The notes under the pieces: generated by a model
Database searches by the model: none
Seen by the model: the letters and a program-made list of their open reading frames with translations, nothing else
Told to the model about the DNA's origin: nothing
Position numbers and translations under genes: made by a program
Shown here: positions 6,833-13,773 of the stretch, piece after piece
Layout: every line of letters starts with the position of its first letter
Numbering within the stretch: position 1 is the stretch's first letter
Assembly (NCBI GenBank): GCA_949286775.1
Contig: CASEDW010000102.1
Location: 1-16,011 of the forward strand
Source: an uncultured Eubacteriales bacterium
Lineage (GTDB): Bacteria; Bacillota; Clostridia; Lachnospirales; Lachnospiraceae
Length of the DNA: 16,011 nt
Direction of reading: 5' to 3'

Positions 6833-6896
6833 TTTCCGTTTCATAACGGCAACCGCGTCCTTTAATAAAGAATTTGTTTCCGTTTCATAACGGCAA
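6833..6896. promoter_or_regulatory. Twin operator-like boxes, CCGTT-N4-AACGG
   Basis: A 20-bp sequence occurs twice without change, at 6833-6852 and 6877-6896, with centres 44 bp apart (about four DNA turns, so same helix face). Each contains the inverted repeat CCGTT-TCAT-AACGG (6836-6849 and 6880-6893) followed by CAA. A looser relative, CCGT...ACGG, lies at 6725-6744 near the kinase start. The arrangement in a divergent spacer suits a dimeric regulator controlling both directions. The PRD regulator encoded at 3051-4970 is the only candidate in the window; this assignment is inference. Confidence 0.7.
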
Positions 6897-6922
6897 TTGG
6901 AAGTTTGCCTTGATCAATAAAA

Positions 6923-6939
6923 ACCTGTACTATACAGGT
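6923..6939 (+). promoter_or_regulatory. Palindrome ACCTGTA-CTA-TACAGGT before dehydrogenase operon
   Basis: A perfect inverted repeat with 7-bp arms and a 3-bp centre, 52 bp before the operon's first ATG. A -35-like TTGATC lies at 6910-6915 and TATACA at 6931-6936, so the palindrome would overlap a -10 element (spacer only 15 bp, so the promoter call is weak). It differs from the twin boxes and suggests a second, repressor-type regulator. Confidence 0.5.
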
Positions 6940-6990
6940 ATAAACGAAACACACGAAAAACAAAATGAATATATTGGGAGGTATAAAGTA

Positions 6991-8055
6991 ATGGCTACAA
7001 TGAAAGCTGCAGTAATGTATGGTCCAAATGATATCCGTTACGAGGACGTTGCAAAACCGGAGTGTCCTGCTGATGGCGTAATCCTTAAGATAATGGCAGT
7101 AGGTCTTTGCGGATCAGATATAAGAAATCTCACTTCCGATTCAAGAAAAGGAAATTATCCTTTTATATACGGTCATGAAATCGTAGGCGTAGTTGACGAG
7201 ATCGGAGCCGAGGAGACAAAATATCAGGTAGGCGACAGATTATACCTCTTCCCCGGCACATATTGCATGGAATGCGACAACTGCATCAGCGGTCATTCCG
7301 AAAACTGCGAAAACGAGCATGTAGCGAAACTCGCAGGTACAGGCGGATTCGCCCAGTACATCGCTATCGGCGGCGAGAAGATCAAATACGGCGGAATCTA
7401 CCGCATTCCTGACGGCATTAAATATGAAGCTGCTTCTTTGGGCGAGCCTCTTACATCAGTATACGCATGCGAAGACAACATCGGCGTAGGATTTAACGAC
7501 GTAATCGTAATCGTAGGCGCAGGCCCTATCGGATGCTTCATGACTAAAGTCGCTAAACTCCGCGGCGCTAAAACAGTCATCATGATCGACATTAACCAGC
7601 TTCGTCTCGATCAGGTTACGGCTTTCGGCGCTGATCACATTATCAACAGCAAGGAAACAGATCCTGTTGAAGCAGTTCTCAAACTTACAAACGGAAAAGG
7701 CGCTGACAAAGTAATCTGCGCCAACCCTTCAACAGCGACACAGCAGCCTGCTCTTCAGATGGTAAGAAAAGGCGGACTCGTAGTATTCTTCGGCGGAGTT
7801 CCAAAGGGCGCTATGACAGAGCTCGACACAAACCTTATCCACTACAACAACATCTGGATCAAAGGACATTTCGGAGCTTCTTACATCCAGTCAAAGAAAG
7901 CTTTCGAGCTCGCGATATCGGACGCATTCAACGCTTCAGATTTCATCTCTTACAGACTTCCTCTTGAAGAGATCAACAAAGGAATCGAGCTTACACGTAA
8001 AGACGCCATCAAAGTAGTTCTCTTCCCTAACGGAATGAATCCTGACGGCGAATAA
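6991..8055 (+). CDS. Zinc-dependent alcohol/polyol dehydrogenase (MDR family)
   Basis: A 354-residue medium-chain dehydrogenase resembling sorbitol and threonine dehydrogenases; it interconverts a secondary alcohol and ketone with NAD(P). Catalytic zinc residues are C40, H62-E63 (GHE) and E152. The four structural-zinc cysteines are C92, C95, C98 and C106. The Rossmann motif GAGPIG is at 176-181, with D200 at the end of the second strand, favouring NAD over NADP. The start at 6991 is supported by GGGAGG at 6976-6981; the longer frame back to 6874 would run through the operator boxes and has no SD. It is the first gene of a six-gene run and probably forms the ketone taken by the divergent kinase. 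The substrate is not deducible. Confidence 0.9.
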   Translation: MATMKAAVMYGPNDIRYEDVAKPECPADGVILKIMAVGLCGSDIRNLTSDSRKGNYPFIYGHEIVGVVDEIGAEETKYQVGDRLYLFPGTYCMECDNCISGHSENCENEHVAKLAGTGGFAQYIAIGGEKIKYGGIYRIPDGIKYEAASLGEPLTSVYACEDNIGVGFNDVIVIVGAGPIGCFMTKVAKLRGAKTVIMIDINQLRLDQVTAFGADHIINSKETDPVEAVLKLTNGKGADKVICANPSTATQQPALQMVRKGGLVVFFGGVPKGAMTELDTNLIHYNNIWIKGHFGASYIQSKKAFELAISDAFNASDFISYRLPLEEINKGIELTRKDAIKVVLFPNGMNPDGE

Positions 8056-8118
8056 TTTTAAAACAGTTCAATAACATTACAGAAAAAATATAAAGGTAAA
8101 AAAGCAAAGGAGAAAAAA

Positions 8119-9267
8119 ATGGCATTTCAGTTTTTTGTTCACAACAATCTGACATTTGGAAAAGACGCTATACAGTCTCTTTCAGGAATCGTTGAAAACC
8201 TCGGACTCAAAAAAATCATGCTCGTTCATGATCCGGGCGTTAAATTCGCGGGAATTCCTGAAAAAGTTATGGCTGAGCTTAACAAAGTTGACGGTCTTGA
8301 AGTTACTGTTTTCGGCGACGTTGAGCCGAATCCGTCAAACGAGCTTATCGAAAAAATGTACGCTATCGCGAAAGACGCCAAGGTGCAGGGCTTCGTAGCA
8401 GTAGGCGGCGGTTCTTCCATCGACGCTACTAAAGCGGTTAACGTTCTTATGACAAATCCTGAACCGATCGGACAGTACGGCGGAATCGGTCTTGTAAAGA
8501 ACGCTGTTCTTCCGCTTATCGCTATCCCTACAACGGCAGGAACATCCAGCGAGATCACAAACGTTTCAGCTCTTACAGACACTGTAAAAGTTGTTAAATA
8601 CGTTGTTATCGACGATAAACTTGTTCCTTCGCATGTCATCTGCGATCCTGAATTCACAAGAACAGTACCAAAGGGCGTTACAGCCGCTACAGGTATGGAC
8701 GCTATGACTCATGCTATCGAAAGCTATATCTCAAACGCAGCCAACAGACTCACGAGATATCATGCTATCGAAGCTCTTAAGATATTCTTCAATGCTCTTC
8801 CAAAAGCAGTTGAGGACGGAAACGATATGCAGGCAAGAGAAGACATGATGCTCGGATGTATCATCGTAGGATACAGCTTCTCCAACGCTAACCTCGGACT
8901 TGTTCACGCTATCGCTCATACGCTCAGCGCCCGCAATCATCTCGCGCACGGCGTTGCAAACGCGACAGTTCTTCCATATGTTATGAGATTTAACGCTCCG
9001 AGCTGTCCTGATGAAATGATCGAGCTTGCCAAAGCAGTCAATCTTCCGCTCACAGGCGACAAAGATAAAGACATGTACGCTCTTTCAGACGCTCTTCTCG
9101 AGCTGAAAAACACAGTCGGAATCAAACCTCTTTCTGAGCTTGGTGTTACTGAAGAAGATTTCGATGTTATCGCTGAGAACGCTCTTCTTGAGGTTCCTCT
9201 TATGTTCAACCCTCGCCAGGGCGTAACAAAAGAAGATATCATCGCGATTCTTAAACAGGCATTTTAA
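8119..9267 (+). CDS. Iron-containing alcohol dehydrogenase (FucO/DhaT-like)
   Basis: A 382-residue group III alcohol dehydrogenase, typical length. The nucleotide loop GGGSS is at 96-100 and the TTAGTSSE segment at 138-145. The metal ligands D194, H198, H263 and H277 are all present (MDAMTHAIE and GLVHAIAHTLSARNHLAHG). Family members reduce lactaldehyde, 3-hydroxypropanal, glycolaldehyde or butanal with NADH, and are usually inactivated by oxygen. AAAGGAG precedes the ATG; the gap from the Zn dehydrogenase gene is 63 bp. Followed by a class II aldolase gene, the pairing matches fucose/rhamnose-type routes where the aldolase's aldehyde is reduced to a diol to regain NAD. It could instead oxidise an alcohol substrate. 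Confidence 0.92.
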   Translation: MAFQFFVHNNLTFGKDAIQSLSGIVENLGLKKIMLVHDPGVKFAGIPEKVMAELNKVDGLEVTVFGDVEPNPSNELIEKMYAIAKDAKVQGFVAVGGGSSIDATKAVNVLMTNPEPIGQYGGIGLVKNAVLPLIAIPTTAGTSSEITNVSALTDTVKVVKYVVIDDKLVPSHVICDPEFTRTVPKGVTAATGMDAMTHAIESYISNAANRLTRYHAIEALKIFFNALPKAVEDGNDMQAREDMMLGCIIVGYSFSNANLGLVHAIAHTLSARNHLAHGVANATVLPYVMRFNAPSCPDEMIELAKAVNLPLTGDKDKDMYALSDALLELKNTVGIKPLSELGVTEEDFDVIAENALLEVPLMFNPRQGVTKEDIIAILKQAF

Positions 9268-9305
9268 TTAAAGCAGAAAACTTACGTAAAAGGGAGGAAT
9301 TTATC

Positions 9306-9965
9306 ATGATTTATGAATCAATCAGACAGACAGTATTAGACGCTATTTTAGAGGCAGTTGAAAAAGGACTTATCAACGGAACATCAGGAAACATCGCGAT
9401 GCGTGACCCTGAAGACAGAGACATCGTTGCTATCACACCGTCCGGAATCGAATACGCAGGCATGACAGCAGGCGATATCGCAGTTGTAAGAATGAAAGAA
9501 GACGGAACAAACGAGTGGATCGACGGACCTTACAAACCATCATCAGAGCTTCCTATGCACTGCCTCGTAATGCGTAAAAGACCTGAGGTAAACGCTACAG
9601 TTCATACTCACAGCATGTACGCTACTATCTGCGCTATGGGTGAGAATCCTGAACTTCGTCCTATCACACCTCCTCAGTGTGAGTTCACACCTGTAGGAAT
9701 CGTCAGCTTCACAATGCCGGGTTCAAACGACGTAGCTCAGAAAGTTGCCGATACACTTGGTGACAAAGGTCTTGTATGCCTTATCAAAAACCATGGTATG
9801 TTCTCATGCGGAAAGAGCATGAAACAGGCTATGCACGCTACAATCTACACAGAAGAAATGGCTGAAACAACAGTTATCGCTAAAACACTCGGAACATATG
9901 AGCCGATGCCAAAAGAAGCTGAGGAAGCTATGCAGGCTCTTATCGCAGCTGATCAGGCAGTATAA
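9306..9965 (+). CDS. Class II (zinc) aldolase, fuculose-phosphate-aldolase-like
   Basis: A 219-residue class II aldolase/adducin-family protein, close to FucA length (about 215). The phosphate loop is GTSGN at 25-29 with TPSG at 44-47 and SS at 79-80. The catalytic acid is E81 (SSELPMH). Zinc ligands are H100 and H102 (VHTHS) and H163 (KNHG). This is the full set known in FucA and RhaD, so it should split or form a DHAP adduct, for example a ketose-1-phosphate to DHAP plus lactaldehyde or glycolaldehyde. GGGAGG precedes the start. Other family members are epimerases or decarboxylases (AraD, OtnC type); the intact E81 favours aldolase. The kinase and Fe dehydrogenase nearby support a kinase-aldolase-reductase route. 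Confidence 0.88.
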   Translation: MIYESIRQTVLDAILEAVEKGLINGTSGNIAMRDPEDRDIVAITPSGIEYAGMTAGDIAVVRMKEDGTNEWIDGPYKPSSELPMHCLVMRKRPEVNATVHTHSMYATICAMGENPELRPITPPQCEFTPVGIVSFTMPGSNDVAQKVADTLGDKGLVCLIKNHGMFSCGKSMKQAMHATIYTEEMAETTVIAKTLGTYEPMPKEAEEAMQALIAADQAV

Positions 9966-9992
9966 TTCTAAAAGTCGAAAGGAACTACAACA

Positions 9993-11045
9993 ATGAAAAA
10001 ACTTGCTTTATGTACTCCGCTTCCTGAGGAAGCCCTCGCTAAAATCAAAGAGACATGTGATGTTACTATCTGCGGCGAATTAAAGCACGGAAAAGGCAAT
10101 GTTACTGAAGAAATGACAAAAGAAGAATGTATGGGCGCTGAAATCATCGTTTTAGGCGATGAGTACGCAGGCGCAGATACGCTTCAGGCATGGATTGACG
10201 CCGGAATGAAATTCATCGGCGTTGCTAAAGGAACTCCTGCCACTGTTGATTACGACACAATCGCAAACGCAGGCCTCCAGCTTACATACACACCGGGACG
10301 TAATGCTGTCGCTGTTGCAGAGTACTGCATGGGTCTGATGATCGCTGTTGCCCGCAACATGTGCAAGGCCGTTACAGGTCTTAAGATGGGCGAACATCTC
10401 GGAGCTCCTGTTGATGACATCTATGATGTTCCTGATGTAAAGAACGTTACATGGGGACCTCTTGATGAGAATCATCCTTATACACAGTACGGCATCGGTT
10501 TCGAACTTTACGGAAAGAAACTCGGTCTTGCAGGATACGGCGCAATCGGACGTGAAGTAGGTATGCGCGCTAAAGCATTCGGCATGGAGCTTCTCGCTTA
10601 CGATCCTTATCTTCCTGCTGATGTTATTGAAGCTACAGGCGCGAGAGCAGTCGATCTTGACACGATGCTTTCAGAATCTGATATCGTTTCAATCCATCTT
10701 CCGGTTCTTCCTTCAACAAGAGGAATCGTAAATAAAGACTGGTTCAGCAAAATGAAACCTACGGCAATAGTTGTAAACACAGCAAGAGCTGCCGTTATCG
10801 ATCAGAGAGATTTCGTTGAAGCTCTTCAGAACAAGGTTATCGGCGGAGCAGCCATCGATGTTTACTGGCAGGAGCCGATCCCTGCAAACCATCCTCTTCT
10901 TAAGATGGACAACGTTCTTTGCTCGCCTCACTACGCAGGTCTTACAACAGACGTTGACGGATGGTCAGGACGTAAAATGGCGGAAAATGTTTTCGCATAT
11001 CTTGAAGGAAAACCATTCCCATATGTATGGAAGGTTAAAAAATAA
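9993..11045 (+). CDS. D-isomer-specific 2-hydroxyacid dehydrogenase
   Basis: A 350-residue NAD-dependent dehydrogenase of the SerA/D-lactate dehydrogenase superfamily. The Rossmann motif GYGAIG is at 181-186, with D204 ending the second strand (NAD). The catalytic triad is R265 (NTARAAVID), E294 (YWQEP) and H313 (SPHYAG). Unlike most relatives, it carries about 25-30 extra residues (roughly 137-168, DDIYDVPDVKN... to ...YTQYG) between the first domain and the nucleotide domain. It lies 27 bp after the aldolase gene in the same run, with SD AAAGGA. It would reduce a 2-keto acid, or oxidise a D-2-hydroxyacid, belonging to this pathway. It has no regulatory ACT domain, so it is not a standard 3-phosphoglycerate dehydrogenase. 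Confidence 0.88.
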   Translation: MKKLALCTPLPEEALAKIKETCDVTICGELKHGKGNVTEEMTKEECMGAEIIVLGDEYAGADTLQAWIDAGMKFIGVAKGTPATVDYDTIANAGLQLTYTPGRNAVAVAEYCMGLMIAVARNMCKAVTGLKMGEHLGAPVDDIYDVPDVKNVTWGPLDENHPYTQYGIGFELYGKKLGLAGYGAIGREVGMRAKAFGMELLAYDPYLPADVIEATGARAVDLDTMLSESDIVSIHLPVLPSTRGIVNKDWFSKMKPTAIVVNTARAAVIDQRDFVEALQNKVIGGAAIDVYWQEPIPANHPLLKMDNVLCSPHYAGLTTDVDGWSGRKMAENVFAYLEGKPFPYVWKVKK

Positions 11046-11077
11046 ACAATCAATATAGTTTTAAAGGAGAAAAAAGT

Positions 11078-12364
11078 ATGGCTAAATCTTTAGTTGCTAT
11101 CGCGAAAGGTGAAGACATCCAGGCTAACGTTACCAGAGTATTTGATCTCATGGGCGGCGTTGAAAATGTCATCAAACCTAAAACAATAGTTGTTCTCAAA
11201 CCAAATGCAGGTCATGCAGAACCGCCTGAGACATCAGTATGTACAAACCCTGAGGTTGTACGTGCCGTAATCAGAGAGGTTAAAAAAGCTAATCCTAAAC
11301 AGATCATTATCGCAGAAGCTGCCGCTATCGGATGCGACACAGAAGAATGTTTCCGTGTAAGCGGTATCGCCGCTGTAGCTGAAGAAGAAGGCGTTGAATT
11401 AAGAGATATCAAACGTGACAAAGATCTCGTTAACGTAGCGGTTCGTGATTATAAATCAAATATCGATCACCTCCTGCTTCCGAGATTCCTTCTTGAGGCT
11501 GATCATCTCATCAACCTTCCTATCCTTAAAGCTCACGCTTCAATGGTATTCTCAGGCGCGCTTAAGAATATCAAAGGCGTTGTTCAGGATAAGGTTCATA
11601 TGCAGATGCATCAGAAAAACCTCACAATGGCTATGATGGATGTTTGGAGCGCATGCCGCGCCGATATCAACATCATGGACGCTATGAGAGCCGCTTCAGG
11701 ATACAGCCCTCATATGCCTGTTCCAATCGAGACAAACATGGTTCTCGGTTCAAAAGACCCTGTTGCGCTTGACCGCGTAGCATGCGAGGTTGTAGGTATC
11801 GATACAACATGCGTAGACTACTTCAAAGCCGCTAAAGAAGCAGGTCTTGGAAACTACGATATGCATGAAATCGAAGTTGTAGGAACACCTATCAAAGAAG
11901 CATACAAGAAAATGTGGATCCCATATATCGGCGACATGAGCTCACGCTGGCCTGAATACGATGTAAGATGCAACGGCGCATGCTCAAGCTGCCAGGCTCT
12001 TCTCGCTATCAACATGGAAGAGCTCAAAGCTGTCAATGAATATGATAAAAACGCCGGCATGACTATCGTTATCGGCGGAAAGAACGAGATTCCAAAAGAC
12101 ATTCCTGATGAGAAAATCGTTCTTCACGGAAACTGTACAAAGAAATATCTCAAAGATCATCCGAATGCATACTGGATCCTCGGATGTCCTCCGAACGAGC
12201 CGGCTCTTTACCTTACAGTACAGCGTAAAGAGGTTATCAACGGAATGGGTGATCAGGAAGAAGAGATCATTCGTCCATGTATGGCAAGAGACGCTGCTGT
12301 ATGGCGTGAATACGTATTTAAAGCAGCTGAAAAATACTACGAGGAGCATCCTGACGAGAAATAA
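11078..12364 (+). CDS. DUF362-domain protein, possible Fe-S protein
   Basis: A 428-residue protein whose first 270 residues match the DUF362 pattern: KPNAG at 41-45, the PEV helix near 58-60, a NLPILKAHASM segment at 146-156, ALKNIKG at 161-167 and GSKDPVALD at 224-232. The biochemical role of the family is poorly known. The C-terminal part carries CNGACSSC (C298, C302, C305) plus C353 and C370, a set able to hold an iron-sulfur cluster, but it is not the usual ferredoxin CxxCxxCxxxCP. It has no signal peptide or membrane segment. AAAGGAG precedes the ATG. Its stop overlaps the start of the 88-residue gene (TAATG), so the two products are probably made together. Confidence 0.82.
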   Translation: MAKSLVAIAKGEDIQANVTRVFDLMGGVENVIKPKTIVVLKPNAGHAEPPETSVCTNPEVVRAVIREVKKANPKQIIIAEAAAIGCDTEECFRVSGIAAVAEEEGVELRDIKRDKDLVNVAVRDYKSNIDHLLLPRFLLEADHLINLPILKAHASMVFSGALKNIKGVVQDKVHMQMHQKNLTMAMMDVWSACRADINIMDAMRAASGYSPHMPVPIETNMVLGSKDPVALDRVACEVVGIDTTCVDYFKAAKEAGLGNYDMHEIEVVGTPIKEAYKKMWIPYIGDMSSRWPEYDVRCNGACSSCQALLAINMEELKAVNEYDKNAGMTIVIGGKNEIPKDIPDEKIVLHGNCTKKYLKDHPNAYWILGCPPNEPALYLTVQRKEVINGMGDQEEEIIRPCMARDAAVWREYVFKAAEKYYEEHPDEK

Positions 12365-12630
12365 TGGACGGCTATGTATATGTTGATATGGATGAAGACT
12401 TTCGCAAGCTGCTCGAAGTGATCTTCAATGATGATTTCATGAAGAAACACACTAATTTCGACAACTTCGAAGGATTCAAATATTCCAGTGCGGTTATCGC
12501 TAACTGGACAGCCGACAAAATGGTTTATGCACAGCTTTTAATGGACAACTTTGTAGATGAGAGCACCGAATTTTCTACATGGGAGGAAATGGTTAAAGCT
12601 GCCACAGACGAAGCGTTCGGCAAACACTAA
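12364..12630 (+). CDS. Conserved-looking small acidic protein of unknown function
   Basis: An 88-residue protein overlapping the DUF362 stop by one base (TAATG), the arrangement of translational coupling. No independent SD is evident beyond GAGGAGC at 12341-12347 inside the upstream gene. It is acidic, with aromatic residues (YVYVDMDEDF at 4-13, FDNFEGFKY at 32-40, FSTWEEM at 70-76), no cysteine, no signal peptide and no membrane helix. I recognise no family. The tight coupling and the terminator right after suggest it is a real gene, perhaps a subunit or chaperone of the DUF362 protein. Confidence 0.7.
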   Translation: MDGYVYVDMDEDFRKLLEVIFNDDFMKKHTNFDNFEGFKYSSAVIANWTADKMVYAQLLMDNFVDESTEFSTWEEMVKAATDEAFGKH

Positions 12631-12657
12631 TATCTTTTTGCACCATTTTTACCTGGA

Positions 12658-12690
12658 AAAAAACCATGGCATAAGCCATGGTTTTTTTCT
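12658..12690 (+). terminator. Terminator of the dehydrogenase-aldolase operon
   Basis: AAACCATGGC (12661-12670) pairs perfectly with GCCATGGTTT (12675-12684) around loop ATAA and runs into TTTTCT. It ends the 6991-12630 operon. The A-run on the 5' side makes it potentially bidirectional. Confidence 0.9.
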
Positions 12691-12739
12691 CGTTTTCAAT
12701 AACCTAAATGTTATACATAACTATAATCAAAACCTGCTC

Positions 12740-12768
12740 TTGTTAAAAATCTTCATTATATGTATGAT
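12740..12768 (+). promoter_or_regulatory. Promoter of the first SDR gene
   Basis: TTGTTA at 12740-12745 and TATGAT at 12763-12768 are spaced exactly 17 bp. The predicted start is near 12775, leaving a short leader before the SD AAGGAGG at 12792-12798. Separate transcription agrees with the terminators on both sides of this gene. Confidence 0.7.
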
Positions 12769-12805
12769 GAATATATATATAATCGGAAAATAAGGAGGAC
12801 ACGAA

Positions 12806-13582
12806 ATGTTTGATTTACACGGACGTGTTGCCGTTATAACAGGCGGTTCAGCGGGACTTGGACGAGGCATCGCCATCGCTCTTGCCAAACAGGGCGCCGA
12901 TCTCGCTATTCTCGCAAGAAGAATGGACAAACTGGAAGCTACGGCATCAGAGCTCAGAACTCTCGGTGTTAAATGCCTTCCTGTTCAGTGCGATATTTCA
13001 AGTCAGGAATCAGTAGACGCCGCAGTTGACGCAGTTATGGAAGCTTACGGAAAAGTTGATATTTTGGTAAACAATGCCGGAAACGGCGGCCCTCCATACC
13101 CTGTCGAGGACTATCCTATGGATGTTTTCAAAAAAGTAGTCGATCTTGATCTCGTTGCTCTTTTCAGAGTAATGCAGGCCTTCGGCAAAAAGATGGTTGA
13201 AACAGGCTACGGCCGTGTTATCAACATAGCTTCAGCCATGGGAATGGTTGCCAACCTCGATGTTCCTCTTGCAGGATATCACGCTGCGAAAGGCGGCGTT
13301 ATAAACCTTACAAGATGCGCTGCTTCAGACTGGGCTACAAAGGGCATCACAGTTAACGCTATCTGCCCCGGAATGTTCCCGTCGGAAGTAAACTCTGACG
13401 AATTCATGGAGACACAGATGGATTTCATCCGCCGTATCACTCCTATGCAGAGACCGGGCATTCCTACAACTATGGAATCCTACGGCGATCTTGACGCGGC
13501 GGCATGTTTCCTTGCTTCAGACGAAGCCCGTTATGTAACAGGCGTTATCCTTCCTGTCGACGGCGGTTGGACAGCGGTCTGA
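12806..13582 (+). CDS. SDR-family NADP-type oxidoreductase (FabG/gluconate dehydrogenase-like)
   Basis: A 258-residue classical short-chain dehydrogenase. The cofactor loop TGGSAGLG is at 12-19; R38-R39 after the second strand favour NADP(H). NNAG is at 89-92, and the catalytic residues are S143, Y158 and K162 (YHAAK). The C-terminus ends in the usual PVDGGW. It reduces a ketone or oxidises a secondary alcohol; substrate unknown. AAGGAGG gives a clear start. It stands alone between a promoter and a terminator. The best comparisons from the motifs are 3-oxoacyl-ACP reductase and gluconate 5-dehydrogenase. A FabG role is unlikely without other fatty-acid genes nearby. Confidence 0.88.
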   Translation: MFDLHGRVAVITGGSAGLGRGIAIALAKQGADLAILARRMDKLEATASELRTLGVKCLPVQCDISSQESVDAAVDAVMEAYGKVDILVNNAGNGGPPYPVEDYPMDVFKKVVDLDLVALFRVMQAFGKKMVETGYGRVINIASAMGMVANLDVPLAGYHAAKGGVINLTRCAASDWATKGITVNAICPGMFPSEVNSDEFMETQMDFIRRITPMQRPGIPTTMESYGDLDAAACFLASDEARYVTGVILPVDGGWTAV

Positions 13583-13610
13583 TAAATAAATAAAACTTCA
13601 CCTTAATTTA

Positions 13611-13650
13611 GCCGTATCACATTGCATCTTAGTGTGATACGGCATTTTTT
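13611..13650 (+). terminator. Terminator after first SDR gene
   Basis: GCCGTATCACA (13611-13621) pairs perfectly over 11 bp with TGTGATACGGC (13633-13643), followed by ATTTTTTG and more T-runs. Confidence 0.92.
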
Positions 13651-13704
13651 GATATTTTTTTGACATAACATAATCGTTAACACCGCTCATAAAGCAAATA
13701 TTAT

Positions 13705-13733
13705 TTTAAAAAATAACAAATCCGTTATATACT
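13705..13733 (+). promoter_or_regulatory. Possible promoter of the VOC-SDR pair
   Basis: TATACT at 13728-13733 is a good -10, with TTTAAA at 13705-13710 as a weak -35 at 17 bp. An inverted pair ATAAC/GTTAT (13713-13728) overlaps the spacer and could be an operator. A TTGACA at 13660-13665 has no -10 at the proper distance. Confidence 0.4.
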
Positions 13734-13773
13734 GTTTTTAACATATCAGAAAATGAAAAAGGAGAATCAGATT

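Noticed and set aside
6874..6990. Upstream extension of the Zn dehydrogenase by 39 residues
   Set aside because: It would translate the operator boxes and the palindrome, starts with TTG and has no SD; GGGAGG supports ATG 6991.
13753..13773. ATG at 13753 as start of the double-VOC protein
   Set aside because: The SD AAAGGAG lies after this ATG and is properly spaced only for ATG 13774.
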